Notes under the pieces: model-generated
The model's database searches: none
Seen by the model: only the letters and a program-made list of their open reading frames with translations
What the model was told of the DNA's origin: nothing
Part shown: one piece after another, positions 1 through 12,105 of the stretch
Position numbering within the stretch: the stretch's first letter is position 1
How the letters are laid out: the number at the start of each line of letters is the position of its first letter
Program-made: the position numbers and the translations under genes
Source of the DNA: Anniella stebbinsi
Taxonomy: Eukaryota; Chordata; Lepidosauria; Squamata; Anniellidae
Direction: 5' to 3'
Length of the DNA: 64,000 nt
NCBI GenBank assembly: GCA_029215795.1
Contig: JARDYH010000001.1
Span: 190,471,654-190,535,653 of the forward strand

Positions 1-215
1 TGGTCAGGTTGCACAAAAAGTTCTGTACATACAAAAACTGGATGTTTTTCTTCTTCAAATGTGTAGCCAAGGGCCAGTGGAGCACATTCTTGCTAGCTGG
101 CCCTAAACCATTCAGTTTAGAACAGATGTCTCACTTAGGAATGCCATTGGGTCATGGAGTGACTCAAAGGTGGAAGAAGAGTCTGGCAGTCTGCAGCGGG
201 GGGCGGGGAGATGAC

Positions 216-551
216 AGGTAAGGTAGGGTGACCAGATAAAATCCAGGTCAGGGCTCATGTAACTTTAACAGTTGTAGAGAAAAGGGAATTTCAGCCAGTG
301 TCATTCGTATGCAATTAGTTCCTGGTGAAATTCCCTCTTCATCACAACAGTTAAAGTTGCAGGGGCCCTGCCTTCTTTTGTATCTGGTCACTCTAGTATA
401 GTGCCTGCAACTTTAACTGGTGTGATGAAGAGGGAATTTCACCAGGAACTAATTGCATACAAATGACACTGGCTGAAATTCCCTTTTCTCTACAACTGTT
501 AAAGTTACATGAGCCCTGACCTGGATTTTATCTGGTCAGCCTAAGGTAGGG
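216..551. mobile_element. Foldback hAT-type MITE, copy A (element 224-543)
   Basis: The ends are TAGGGTGACCAGAT on the left and GGTCAGCCTA on the right. The two arms of about 150 bp are inverted copies of each other, so one strand can fold into a long hairpin. The flanks AGGTAAGG and AGGTAGGG match at 7 of 8 bases, which fits an 8-bp target duplication. The left end fits the hAT rule (YARNG). There is no transposase gene, so it is non-autonomous. The loop holds a third terminus-like stretch, GGTCACTCTA, shared by the other copies here. Confidence 0.88.
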
Positions 552-953
552 AGAAGAGCCCTGCCCACCAGTCCTGCGGGGCCTGGGCTCAATGAGAGAT
601 GAGAGAGGAGCATTAGACCACTGGCCAGGAAAGGGCCTCCAGCAGCCTTGGATGGCTGAAGGTGTAGTTAACCTGCCCACTGTCATTCAAAGAGAGAGGT
701 GGCATTCCTTCTTGGGAGGGAATGAGGAGGGGATTGCTTCATACTGAATGGCTGGCTCCTGACATAGACTAGCCATCTTGTATTGTCAGAATTCTGAACA
801 TGGGATCTCCACCCAGGAAATTCTACGAGTTATTGTGCTAATACTGGATCCTCTCAAATATACTCTCCTCCCAATCTGTCAGCTATCACATCATGTTAGC
901 CCCCCCCCCACTTTGTGGACATGCAAAAGCAGAATAGGGGCAGGCAGCTACAA
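552..953. other. No recognisable gene or repeat
   Basis: The stretch between the foldback element and the CpG-rich element shows no coding signal I can support. It contains a C-run near 900-909 and nothing else distinctive. Confidence 0.5.
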
Positions 954-1310
954 AGGCCCCCTCCACAAGAATGCGCCTTTGCGCCTGGTTCCGCGATTAT
1001 GCGCATTATCGCGGAGGCGCATTTACTCACAATCCCTCTGCACGGGAGGCGGCGAGAAGCGGCGAAGCGCATTAAAAGATGCCCAAAAAGCGCTTTCCAG
1101 GTAGTTAATGCGCATAATCGCTTGTTCACACAGCGAAAATGCGCTTTAACGGCCGGAGCAAAATAAAAGTCGCTATTTAACGCGCGTTCGAAAATGCGCA
1201 TTATCGGGGAGATAACGCGCCTGTACGCCCGTTTTGCGCTCCGCTCGTGTGTAGGTAAAATTTATAATGAGCCTTCAAGGCTCATTAAACGCCCCGTGTG
1301 GAGGAGGCCT
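954..1310. mobile_element. CpG-rich Harbinger-like MITE, copy 1
   Basis: The terminal inverted repeats read AGGCCCCCTCCACAAG on the left and, reversed, AGGCCTCCTCCACACG from the right. The interior is packed with TGCGCATAATCG-type words on both strands and is far richer in CpG than the surrounding DNA. Four more copies occur in the window (47094, 51787, 54610, 55646). Flanking triplets are CAA and AAA, so the 3-bp target duplication is imperfect here, but other copies have clean 3-bp duplications. The PIF/Harbinger assignment is inferred from the GGCC-type ends and 3-bp duplications. Confidence 0.75.
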
Positions 1311-2303
1311 AAAACTCCTCATTTTTATACATGAGGCTGAAATTGTCTTTCCCTATTAGTGAATGAGACAGGGAATGCAGTGGAAGGGCATTTGCAATGC
1401 AACTGAGTATTCTGGGCCATACATGTTTCAAAATGCATTCTGGGGAATTTCCCAAACCGGCAGACTTATAGGTCAGCAAGTTCTAACTGAGACCTATCAC
1501 TTGCAGGCTCTTTGTTCCCTGTCTCTGAGGCTTCTGTAAGTAGCTTAGTCATAGGTAATGATCCTGGTCTGCTGCTTCTGAGTCAGAGGCCAGGGTTGCG
1601 TTTAGAAATGGCTTGCATGGCACTGTCTACCAACCCCCGGACTCCCCTGGGCCTGAACGTCGTGAGGCTTCTCCTCTCTGTGAGCGCATGTGCCACATCC
1701 TTGGCACCTGAACCAAAATGATCAAGGGGCTGGAGCAGTTGCTACAGCAGGGCCTGTTTATCTTAGATATAAGCTGTAACCATGGTTTGCTTTTTCACTA
1801 GAAAAGAAAAATGGTACTGTGCGGACATTTCCCAACCATTCCAGCTTATTTTTCACTAGCTGGTGTACCCAGCATTGCTCGGGCCCCCTAAGATATATGT
1901 CTGCGAGCAGGGCCGTGCAGAGCTGGCCAGATGGGAAGTGTTTCCCTCCCCCCCCCCCATTTCGAACTGCTCATTAAGTATTTTTTTTAATCAGTGGCCC
2001 TGATTCAGTGCTAAATACATACATGAACTAGAACGATTTATAAAAAAGGTGATGGGAAGCACTTTTATTCAAGGTGTAAGATGTTGCTTCTTCACATTCA
2101 GAATTTCATGACGGACGGCTTCTTCGCTGTTTCCGCAAGGCGGGCTCCTCGCTTCTCGATGGGCCGCTTGCACTACAGTAGCGTAAGCTGGGGGGGGACC
2201 TCCTCATCAGAGTGCCCCTCAAAATTGTGGGCCCCGGGCCAACTGGCCCCACTGCCCCCCCCCCCTCTGCATGACCCTATCTGTGAGGCCATCATCTGAA
2301 AGT
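1311..2303. other. No recognisable gene; short repeat scrap near 1855
   Basis: No coding signal can be supported. The stretch at about 1855-1910 (ACTAGCTGGTGTACCCAGC and following bases) looks like a short scrap of a dispersed repeat, but I cannot classify it. C-rich runs occur near 1940-1960 and 2250-2265. Confidence 0.4.
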
Positions 2304-2304
2304 A

Positions 2305-2463
2305 GTAGGCTGGTGCTAGGCCTGGGAGATAACTTTTAAACAAATTAAACTCGTTTCTTTTTTTTCCTCTCTAGCCCTCATGACAATCCCTCAAGGTAGG
2401 CTGGTGCTAGGTCTGTGAGGTAACTTTTAAATACATTAAATTAGTTTCCTTTTCCTCTCTCTG
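2305..2463 (+). repeat. Two-unit direct tandem repeat (period about 91 bp)
   Basis: The word GTAGGCTGGTGCTAGG starts at 2305 and again at 2396. Both units continue with a related run ending in a long pyrimidine tract (about 2353-2372 and 2446-2475). The units differ by several substitutions, so the duplication is not recent. Each pyrimidine tract followed by AG looks like a splice acceptor. Confidence 0.75.
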
Positions 2464-4510
2464 TCTCACCCCTGATGCAGGCCAAGGCCACCTTGAAGCC
2501 ACAGCTTCCCATTGTCTGCTCAACTATCTTCTGCTCAGGACTCTTGGTGGACCTCCGAGGGTGGCCAGGTGAAAGGCCTGAGCCTGTCTCAGCCTGTGCT
2601 TCTCACCCTCAGCAAGTGCTCCAGCAGGAGGCCAGGCACTAGACCCCCATTTGTCAGGCCTACATTTGCCATGATTTTCCTTGTCCCTGCAGAAAATGAA
2701 AACTTCAAGTCCTGGCATGCCTTTCGCCCCAGTGCCTGACTTGCCCAATGGGAGTCCTGCTGCTGAGGCTCGGGAAGTGAAGTCCGGCCAAGCCAGTCCA
2801 CGCTGCGCTGCACAATGGGTGCCCACAGGTAGACCGTGTGGGAGCTGGCTGGCTGGCCGACAGATGGTTAGCTCGGTCGTTGCCATTAGCAATGGGTTTG
2901 GAGCTGTGCCCTCCTTCCCTCCCACTCCCTAAGATGCCTAGTGACCGAGGCAGCCAGCCCCAGACATTCTCCCTTCAGGCACAGAATGGCGAGCTAGTTC
3001 CAGATGATGTCCACCAAAGCCTGATACGTGTTCCCTCCCACCCAAGGCCTGCTGGGAGTTGTAGGCATAAGCCTAGGCCCCTGAATAAAGTGTTCATCTT
3101 TCAACATCATCTGAGGTGTGGTGGGAGACATTTGGAGAGCGGGCCTCATTAGTTGTGGCACCCTGCTTGTGGATTTCTTTTTCCCAGGCAAGCTGGCCTA
3201 GTGATTGCATTAATGGTTTTCCAGTGCCAAGGGAATTCCCCCCACCCCGCCCAGGCCTTTTAACTTGATGAGATTTTTTTTTATGCTGCATTTTGTTTTG
3301 TTTTTCAGTTATAACTAAACCACAACATTCCAAGACAGGTGCAGGAATTACTGAATGAAGTTTATAGTTTTTCTGTAAAACCCTGGCTGTACTATTGAAA
3401 CAGAAGAGTGCATGGAGAAATGATTGATAGCTGAGGCTAGAATGGAATGGTGGTGGTGGGGATGAGTGACAGTTGGGGAAAGTCAGGTAGAAGGAGAACA
3501 AAGACAGTTAGTGAGAGGTCAGGAAAGTGGGAGCTGAGTTAGGACTGAGAGATAGTGATGTGGTTTGCTCACCCATGCTATATTTAAAATCAGCTACTTT
3601 ACATGCCAGCACTACACCTCCTTTGGTGGCCCGCAGGTGCCCGCGTCCTCTGAGAGTCGCTTCCCTCCTCTCGTTGCTGATGCTACTCCTCGATAGGGGA
3701 GGTAAGCGGCTGTCAGTGGATGCACCCAGCTCTGGACAAGTCCTGCTGGGATTGTCTTGGCCCGCACTTCTTGCCTACCAGGTGCCCCATCAGGAGCCTC
3801 TGCTGAAGGGCGGGGCAGGCCCGGGCACTTGACCCCTTCACCAAGCATGTTTCTGGGCATGCGCAGAGTACCTCCCCTCCCTCCCTCCCTCTTAAGGGCA
3901 AAAGCGGCACACGTGCTTCCCCCAGATTCTGAGAAAACAGCAATAGCAGGATGCATGTTCAGTATTTGGCCTCTCAAAGTCACAATATTGAATCTAGTTA
4001 TGATTACTAAGAAAAAACCATAGCTGTAAATTGGCTCTACTATGGGTATTTGACCAACCAAATAGAATAGGTGTCCTACAATGCATATCAGAATCATATT
4101 AACAACAACAACAACAACGCCATGAAGTCCAATTTCTGGAGCTAGATTTCATTTTTACTTTACTGGTGACTAATGAGACTTTCTGTGAAAATGCTGAATG
4201 AGAATGTTTAAGCCCCACTCTTTGAACATCCTATTTGTACTTTGCAAGGAAGCATGACAACAGCCAAAATAAACATCTGCCTTTTCAGTAAATAAATGTA
4301 GGTTGTCTGCAGAATTCAGCATCAGACAGCATTATAGGGAGTGCAGACAGATGAGTCACTAGAAGGCTTGAGACACCCAGCCTGAAAGCCACCTATGAAA
4401 ATGTCCAGATTTCAAAGCGATGCAAAGCAAAAGGCATGCAGCGAGACAAAACAAAGACAGCCCCTGTTTTCTGAGAGCTAGTGGAGTAGAGGGCAGCTTG
4501 CCCAAGCTGG
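2464..4510. other. Unique GC-rich stretch; weak exon-like signals, no identified gene
   Basis: No repeat family or known protein is recognised. Two segments are bounded by acceptor-like and donor-like sites: 2481-2568 (TGATGCAG before, GTGAAA after) and 2693-2828 (CCTTGTCCCTGCAG before, GTAGAC after). Each has an open frame across its length, but the frame that spans the first does not stay open when joined to the second. The residues match nothing I know. Chance is a good explanation. An (AAC)n run lies near 4101-4119. Confidence 0.35.
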
Positions 4511-4511
4511 T

Positions 4512-4580
4512 GTCCTCCAGATCTGTTGGACTACAACTCCCAGCATTTCTGATCACTGGCCATGCTGTCTGTTTGAAGTC
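4512..4580. mobile_element. Fragment of a dispersed hAT-type MITE (one end)
   Basis: The stretch contains GACTACAACTCCCAGCAT followed by a TCTGATCACTGGCCATGCTG-type continuation. This is the arm of a short foldback element also seen in more complete form at 30223-30358. Only one arm is present, directly before foldback copy B. Confidence 0.55.
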
Positions 4581-4586
4581 CAAAAC

Positions 4587-4906
4587 TAGGCTTATCATAT
4601 GAAAAGGAGGACAGTGCTCATATAACTTTAACAGTTGTAGAGAAAAGGGAATTTCAGCCAGTGTCATTTGTATGCAATTTGTTCCTGGTGAAATTCCCTC
4701 TTCATCACAACAGTTAAAGTTGCAGGGGCTCTGCCTTCTTTTGTATATGGTCACTCTAGTATAGTGCCTGCAATTTTAACAGTTGTGATGAAGAGGGAAT
4801 TTCACCAGGGACTAATTGCATACAGATGGCACTGGCTGAAATTCCCTTTTCTCTACAACTGTTAAAGTTACATGAGCCCTGTCCTCCTTTTCATATGGTC
4901 AGCCTA
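4587..4906. mobile_element. Foldback hAT-type MITE, copy B
   Basis: The ends are TAGGCTTATCATATG and CATATGGTCAGCCTA, with the same inverted arms as copy A. This copy has the AAAAGGAGGACAG end variant rather than the AAATCCAGGTCAG variant of copy A. The flanking bases (CCAAAAC and CCGAAAC) suggest a decayed target duplication. No coding capacity. Confidence 0.85.
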
Positions 4907-5735
4907 CCGAAACAGCTCAAGTCAGGGAGGGCTGTCACAGAGGCAAACATTGCAATCCTATATGTGTCTACATACATACTCACATCTTACATCGGGGGTG
5001 GGGGGGAAGAAATTCCTTTATAATATTCATATCTTATGCTGAAGTCCATGTTTCAAACTCTACAATTGCCTTAAGCGTTGTTGCCAAATATTAGGTGGCG
5101 TGGGGCAGGGGAAGGGGATCAAAGCAGGGGTAAAGTAGATTCTTCAGGGGACAAGCTCTGTATCACATATTATGGGCTTCTTCACACAAGCGAAATAAGG
5201 CACGCTTGTGAGTGGCCACTCATGGAGGTTTGCAGGTTCTTTTGACGACATCGGCAACCTCCTGCACGTCTCCCATGCATTCCCCCAGTAATTCCATTTT
5301 TAAAAATACCTTGTGATATCCAGATTCTGTAAAATATCTTGGATTTCCTACTGTGTACAGGGGAAGTTGCGTTACAAATCACCCACTAGAGGGTGCTGTC
5401 CCACTCAGGGCTATGAACAGCAAGAAGAGGATAAGTTTTCCATTATAGACCACATAGCCGCCCCTCTCCAGCCGTATAATGCAGCCCCATTATGACTGCA
5501 CAAGAGAAGCAGGAAACAAAATCCCGTTAAGGAAACATGATTTCGCTTTAATCTTAAGAAGCCCTATATCTTCCCAAACAGAAATATCTTTTCATTTCAT
5601 GTTAGTGCTCCAATCCTAAACATATTTACTGGGAAATAAGTAATATTTATTTCCTTAAGATTTACATTCAGTAGGATTGCAGCCTTCATTAAAATTCTAA
5701 TTTAAGACTCTATTTGTTTAGTTATTGTTGTTGCT
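4907..5735. other. Mostly unique; fragment of a small palindromic repeat near 5175-5290
   Basis: Bases 5175-5290 contain CACTCATGGAGGTTTGCAGG, also found (as CACTCATGGAGTTTTGCAGG) in the element at 21341. This looks like an old partial copy of that family. At 5604-5690 a pair of inverted words (CAATCCTAAACAT and AGTAGGATTGCAG) resembles the GCAATCCTATA family seen at 40012. No gene recognised. Confidence 0.4.
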
Positions 5736-5927
5736 GGCCAGATCTACACCAAGCAGGATATAGCAGTATGAAAGCGGTATATAGAAGGCAGGAGCAGTAT
5801 ATGGTATGTGTCAATGGGCCCCAACAGTTGTCAATGCACTTCAATACCGCTATAAAGCAGTAGTGTGGCTCCTGCCTCTTATATACCGGTTTCATACCGC
5901 CATACCCTGCTTGGTGTAGATCTGGCC
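5736..5927. mobile_element. Harbinger-like MITE (GGCCAGATCTACACC ends)
   Basis: The terminal repeats GGCCAGATCTACACCAAGCA are near perfect, and the interior is largely palindromic around AAAGCGGTAT/ATACCGGTTT words. It is flanked by a 3-bp duplication, GCT at 5733-5735 and 5928-5930. A related element is at 24479-24705. The 3-bp duplication and GGCC ends fit PIF/Harbinger. Confidence 0.78.
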
Positions 5928-5930
5928 GCT

Positions 5931-6262
5931 GTTTTTAGATTCAGATTCTGTTTCTGTAGAATGCAGCTGAGACAGTTTGCCTTTAAAAAACCCATTATAG
6001 AAATTAATCAGGACAAGTTTTTCTCGACCTGGAAAACCTTCTATCCTTCTGCATGTTAATAGCACAAGAGCCTTGGCAGACAAAAGGTGGCAGCCAAGGA
6101 TACAACTCCTGTAAGAGGTGCCTTGAGAAATGGTTTAGTAATACCATCCATAAATGGCTCAAATAAGTGAGCCAATGAACACAGTTCTGGGAAGTGGGTT
6201 AAGCGAGGGTGTAAGAGAAGCCTGGACAAAAGGTAGAGGAGAGAGAAAGAGAAAGGGGGGTG
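5931..6262. other. No recognisable gene or repeat
   Basis: AT-rich unique DNA with no coding signal I can support. Confidence 0.4.
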
Positions 6263-6420
6263 GAATCATAGAATCATAGAATAGTAGAGTTGGAAGGGTC
6301 CTACAAGGCCATTCGGTCCAACCCCCTGTTCAATGCAGGAATCCACCTTAAAGTATCCCTGACAGATGGTTGTCCAGCTGCTTCTTGAATGCCTCTAATG
6401 TGGGAGAGCCCGCCACATGG
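6263..6420 (-). mobile_element. CR1 LINE 3' end (short, 5'-truncated)
   Basis: On the plus strand it opens with two GAATCATA units and then a GAGTTGGAAGG-type segment. This is the reverse complement of the CR1 3' end, which finishes in ATTCTATG repeats. The matching segment on the plus strand is seen at 19800-19937 and 45225-45350. It is a typical CR1 5'-truncated insertion with no coding part left. Confidence 0.88.
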
Positions 6421-9400
6421 GGGTAAAGAGAAAGAGGTGAAAGGGGGGAGAAAAGGGAGAGTGAAATATGCATAAAAGGGATGGGGGGTCCCATCCCTTT
6501 TATGCATAGTTCATAAAAAGTTTAATAAGTTCTTGTTCTTCTTTCTGTTCATTTTGGAGTTACTATGTTAGTAGCCCTATGTAGGGATTCACCTGCACAC
6601 GTGGTGGCTAAAACTGTGTAGGGAGCAGGAGTCGGTATACAAGCCCCAACCTCAATATCCCCAGGTGACAGGATCTCCTAAAAGCCTTCTTGTGTTGAAC
6701 AGGAATGTCTACAAAGGGTTTCTATTATGGCTGTGGGTGGGGTTGAATCTGTCAGTTTCCCCCACACTTTTTCAATCTTAACTTCATTTTCTCCCGTTTC
6801 TCCACCAGTTTGCGAATTTTGTAAGAGTCTTCACCAGAATATGTACGAACTTGTATGCAGTTTTCCTACTATACATATTTCTGGGTGCAATTTCCCCCAA
6901 TATGCACATTTTTTGCAAGTAAATTCCTCTCATATAATGGGTTTTTGTTTGTTAATTTCACTGATCTTTTCACACTTTCTCCTGATATACACATTTTTGT
7001 ACACATTTGAAGAACTGCATTGCAACATTTGGAGAAATACAAATACCAAAGGATACCTGAGGTTTGGTTCGTGTATTGGTTCCGAAAGTTTGAATTAGAC
7101 AGATTCACATGATCACATAAAGATAGAAGCTGAATAAATTTCTCCCCCATACCTAGTTTCTCTTTGCCTTCAGCTGAATGAGGTTAGAAGCCTCTGCACT
7201 ATCGGACCCCTGATAAGGCATAGTTATCTCTCAGTTTTTTCTGAATTCAGCCCTTTGAAGCCCTTGAATCGCCTGGGGGTGTTACAGCAATCTCAATGGC
7301 AATTTACGTGCTAGTTAAGGGGAAATCCGCATTTCGTCAGCACCACCTGAATTGTGGTTTGGGTACTGGGGTGTTTTAATGGGTGTATATCCTGGAGGAA
7401 ATATATTCCCAACTATTGATTCAATGAAGGCAAATATCTTAAGCTTTCTGTGTTAACATCCTCAGAGCAGGCTCCCAAATTACAATGCAAGGAAAGAAAT
7501 TTCAGTACTTCACACTTTCCCCATCCCCCTTCTCTGCAATGCCCCTTTCTATGCACAATGTTCAAATTAACGGAACCAAATGGGTGGCATTGCAAATATT
7601 CCAACATAAAACACTGATATAGGCTTGAAATGTTGTTTCCAGCAACACAGTTTTTGACCACGTAATTCATTGGCTGGGATGCTTTACAGTTTTACCATCT
7701 AGCTCACGCTTCCATTACTATATAGTAGGACGATATGCTTCCCATTTTACAGATGGGACACTGACCAAAGAAGCATGTCTAGTCCAAAACAGCCCGAGTG
7801 TGGGGACATTTAAATGCAGATGTGCATCCAAATCCAATATTCTGTTTACATACCACTTTGTCATTAAGTGCTCCATTGAATTATTGAAAATTAGACAGGC
7901 AATACCCTAGAAAGTGTTTCAGATCTCCATAAGGTTGCTGCACTTTGCATGCTAGAGGCTTTCCTTTGCTTTCTTAACTTGCTGTTGTCTACACATCTGA
8001 CAAGCCTCACTAGCATAAATTATCCCAGCTGAGCCGGATATAAGCTTGCATTCAGCAAATTGGCTCCATATTTGTTTCCATTGACAACACGAGTGAAGAA
8101 TGTATGGATCTTGATAAACCCATCCATATGGACACAGACTGAACACCCCTTTTGGAAAAGAGCCATGCCTGGAGAGACAAACTCGCATAAATGGCTATAT
8201 GAGGTTGGAGCAGCATTCAAGGCTGAAAAGCTGCCAGTTAATAGGCCTGTGGTTGGATGACAAGGAAACTATTGCACAATTTTAAAGGAATGGCTATGGT
8301 AGGCAAAGAAAGGGTCTCTGTGCACAAGCTACTGGTCTCACATGTGTGCTATCCCTACTAGGTGGTGCAGCCCAACACATGAGTTCCTGAGCGCCCCGAT
8401 CCTGTAGCATTGTTGAACTGATCATTGTTCTGATCAGTGCCTGGATGGAAGATTCATAGAGTCCTCATAAAAGCTGCTCTGAGCTTTCTGTTTTTAAAAA
8501 ATTAGAGTGGGCTCCTCTGTATTGAATTAAATAAATATTCGATTGTGCCAGTATACAGCTCTGATTAAGCAGGAAAATAGGGAAAAGAAGCACCTGTCGC
8601 TTTTATATGAACAAAGACATTACTGCAGGAATTAATTGCAGGGCAAGATAGTTTTTGCATCCTCTTTTTCTATTTGCCACTTTCCCACCACAGGAGAATG
8701 ATAGTGAAGTCACATGAATATATCCCAGAATTCCCCTTTATACTCATGGCTTGTGTTGGCAGACAGTATCCTTGGACAGCCACCATGAGTCCACTACTGC
8801 TGATGTTGCTGTCCTGGGCTTTCCTCCCCCCTGCGCCATACAGCGCAATTGTAGTTGCCTACAATCCCCCAGAGTGGGATTTGGGAAATTTATGGAAAAT
8901 TAAAAGAGTGCCCAACCAGAAATTATTAGAATAGTTTTGTTGCTGCCCTCCTCCTCTTCCAATAAGCCTGCCCACTTGCCCCTGGATCCATGGAAATAAA
9001 CAGGAAGAGGAAGGGCTGCCTCCCAACATGGGGGTGTCATGACTCCCAGCCCTAAGGCCTTCCAGTGTGCAACAGAGGTTTCTGATGGGTACAAGGCACA
9101 GGCTACTTCCTCCAGGATAATAAAGTCACCATCTTATTCAGGGCCCTCCTGGCCAGAAGACGCAGCCCTGGTATTGTCCTCTAGTTCAGATGATGAGTCC
9201 CCAACAGAACCTGCATCTCCCCAGCCTCATAGAAGTTTCAAGCTACAAAATCAGATTATGGCTTTTTAAAAATCCAGCAGGGGTGGAGCTGACCACACTA
9301 CAGGTCATGTCAGCCTCCATAAAGCTTCAATTGGCTGTAGTTCCCTGCTGAGACAACATTCTCCGATTGTTCTAGTAAGAAAGAGTTCTAAGATCCTATT

Positions 9401-9966
9401 TTCTTCCTACCTTGATTTGACTAACATCAGATGCTACCAGCTTCCCCTACAAGCCTCAAGGAACCATACAATGAGGCAGGAGAAAACCAGAGGGTCCCAT
9501 GTTAGGGACCTCTCAAACCTTGAGCTGGCCCTGTTTGCCCCTCAGCATCTGGTCTTCAGAGAACATGGAGGTTTCATTTAACTGTCTTGATTAATACCTG
9601 TTCATAGACTCCCTGAGTTTATTTAAACATTTTAATACAACATCTAAGATATGCCTGCCCCCCCTCTCTCTCTCCCCCCCCTCTCTCTCTCCAGATATAC
9701 ATCATGTGCAGCAAAGTTAAAAATCAGTGGTGAAGCTGATTTTTGAGGGGAATTGCCGGACACAGGGAGGGTTAACCCCTCCCTCCCCATCTACAAGCCC
9801 ACTATTAGGCTCAGAAAAAAACCTCTTGTTGTTTCCAATGGGAGGCTGTGTGGGGGAAGTAAGAGGGCTGTGGGCTGGTCACATCCAGCCCCATAGGATA
9901 TTGGCTGCTCACCCCTCCTTTATCTTGAATGCTTGACTCAGAATCAGTGGATAACTGTCAGACATT
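6421..9966. other. Long stretch without recognised genes
   Basis: No reading frame in this interval matches a family I know; the longest are under 125 codons and look like chance. A pyrimidine-rich run lies at about 9656-9692. The part around 9040-9300 has an uninterrupted frame of 76 codons rich in Ser and Pro, but no known domain. It could be part of an old LTR-type element, which I cannot show. Confidence 0.4.
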
Positions 9967-10191
9967 GGCTGAATTCGGACAAGACGATAGTCAATGGTGG
10001 GGTAATAATCAACTTTACAGTTGTTTATCTAGGGGGTACTCCCTACACAACGTGGTAATAAATAATCAACTGTGGTGTGGATTAGGATCAGCGCTGAGTT
10101 GACTATGGCAGCATTCGGATGACACAATAGCCAATACAACTGACGATTGCTCCTCCCCCCCAGTTGCTAATTGTGTCGTCCGAATTCAGCC
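9967..10191. mobile_element. Harbinger-like MITE (GGCTGAATTCGGAC family), copy 1
   Basis: The ends GGCTGAATTCGGAC and GTCCGAATTCAGCC are perfect inverted repeats. The 3-bp flanks are ATT at 9964-9966 and 10192-10194. The interior contains inverted GTAATAA/TAATCAAC words. A second copy at 34608 has nearly the same length, and a relative is at 49500. No coding capacity. Confidence 0.88.
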
Positions 10192-10737
10192 ATTGTGTTT
10201 GCGTGGTTGACCAGCAGAATGCATTGGTCCTAGGTGATGGTCCAACAGCAATGTTTGTGATTGTAAAACACTTTGTGCCTTGAAAGCACTGTTGAAATAT
10301 TTGGGAAATGAATATTTATATGATTAACCAACTGCATTCAGCTGAGATGTAGGTTCTTTTCTAAGCTGCCAGAATCCTTTCCCTATCTTCAATGTCACTG
10401 TATGCAGCCATTCTTTGTAACATTTTTTTTTCATTTAAGCTGTGAGTGGCCATTTTGGCAGGTCACCATGAATCTTTCATGACGGAGTTTTTGCAAAATG
10501 TTTATTTTTGCCAAGAACATCTCACCAAATCAGAGCTAGGGCTCCTGGCCGAACTCAAGATGTCTCAGAATTTATGTTATAAACACTTGTTTTTAGAAAT
10601 TAGATGACTCAGCTATAAAATGTATCCAGAAGAAGCAAGTACAACTATGTTAACCAAATGTGGTACTTTTGCCTAGGGAATTGAAAACAAACAAACTGGT
10701 AATTCCCAGGCCCAATGAGCTCTGGATAATGATAGAT
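10192..10737. other. No recognisable gene or repeat
   Basis: AT-rich unique DNA. I see nothing supportable in it. Confidence 0.4.
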
Positions 10738-10925
10738 CTTGGTTTATTTTATTATTCATATTTACATCCCACCCTTCCTCCAAGGAACTCCGGGTGGGGT
10801 TCATGAGTGTTGCCCCACTGTATCTTCAAAATAATCCATGAGAGAATGTGACTGGCAAAGGGTCACCCAATAATCTCCCTGGTGAGCAGGGATTCAATCC
10901 CAACTGCTCTCCCTGGGCCAAGTAC
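10738..10925 (-). mobile_element. tRNA-derived SINE with L2-like tail (decayed)
   Basis: Read on the minus strand, a B-box-like GGGATTGAATCC (complement of 10889-10900) is followed by a body ending in a tail of the type 'CCTTGGAGGAA...GGATATAAAT'. The same layout is clearer in the copy at 16728-16968. The copy is diverged and its A box is not obvious. Confidence 0.6.
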
Positions 10926-12105
10926 AACATAAAGTGAATTATACATAAACACTACTCAGTCTAGATGTATGCGTTAGCTAAAGCTAGAACATTTGTCCTT
11001 GTGTAAGATTCAATTCAGGTCATTTTGGTCTTAGATCTGATTCCCTGAACCTGTTCATCCCTGGATATTTTAAATAATGAACTCCTCCTAGCAGTACAAT
11101 GATACCAATATATGGGCAGTATGCTAAAATGGCTACTGTGAGGACAGCCAACATTTCAAAGCATCTGCCTTGTTTGACAGTTTAACACACATACAATGGT
11201 CAGTTTAACATATATAGCAGATGTAAAGTGTGATCTTAAATTAGACTTCCATCACACCTAATTCCCCCCCTCCCAGTTTGCCTCTGCATTTCTTTAACTC
11301 TGAGGCAGAAGTGCATCAAGCTTATGATCCCTTTCACCTGAAGTACTGCTCTTTCGCTCCTTTGCTCTTCCACTCCACTCCACCCCTCCCCTTCTCTTTC
11401 TCCCTCCAGTCAGGTCCTGGCAGATTACTTCAACCAGACTGACTTTCTGCTAAGCAAAAATGGAATGACCCTTTAGTCTAGCTCTTTGGGGGCATCGAGG
11501 GAGTACAATCCTGTCTCTGCAGAGTTTCAGGCATTGTATGATTTTAAAAAATGCTTTCGAGCGTGGGATGCAAGGTTTGGGTTTTATACTGAGGCTTGGA
11601 GCTGGTTGCTTGGAGAGATTGCTTTTCCCTGCCAGGACCTGATGCAATCCATTCAAGCCCCCAGTTCCTTTAAAACTACACAGAGGCTTAGGGCATATTA
11701 AATGTGCTTAGGGAAAATAATCCAGACTTTTAGCGTTCTAAGAAAGGCTGAGGAAACAGCAGGGTGTAAGCAGGACAGGCATGGTGTCATGTGTGTACTG
11801 TGCTGCAAATCCACACACCAGGCATGTCGCGAGTGCAGTAAATCACTGGTGTGGTGGAGCTCTTACACAGAAAAAAGGCCTACAACTCCCAGCATGCTTC
11901 AGCCAGTATGGCATTTAAAAAATGGCAACAGGAAGAGCAGTAATGAGAAGAGGTCAGAGACCAGCAGGGGTGGGGAAAGTGGGATTCAGGCTGAAGCAGC
12001 AAATCTTCACCCCAAACCTGGAACTTCCAGATCCCAGCGACACAAACTCTTTTTGTTGTCAGAAAATAATACAGAAGCCACAATGGTTCTTTCATTGAAA
12101 GAGTG
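10926..12105. other. No recognised gene
   Basis: Mostly unique DNA. A short hAT-MITE scrap (TACAACTCCCAGCATGC) lies near 11881-11897. The longest open frames here have no recognisable domain. Confidence 0.4.

Noticed and set aside
7..221. Possible gene end at the start of the window
   Set aside because: The short open frame near 9-221 shows no domain or splice signals, so I could not support it as an exon.
3612..4097. 161-codon minus-strand open frame
   Set aside because: No recognisable domain, start context or splice structure, and composition follows the local GC content. Best seen as chance.
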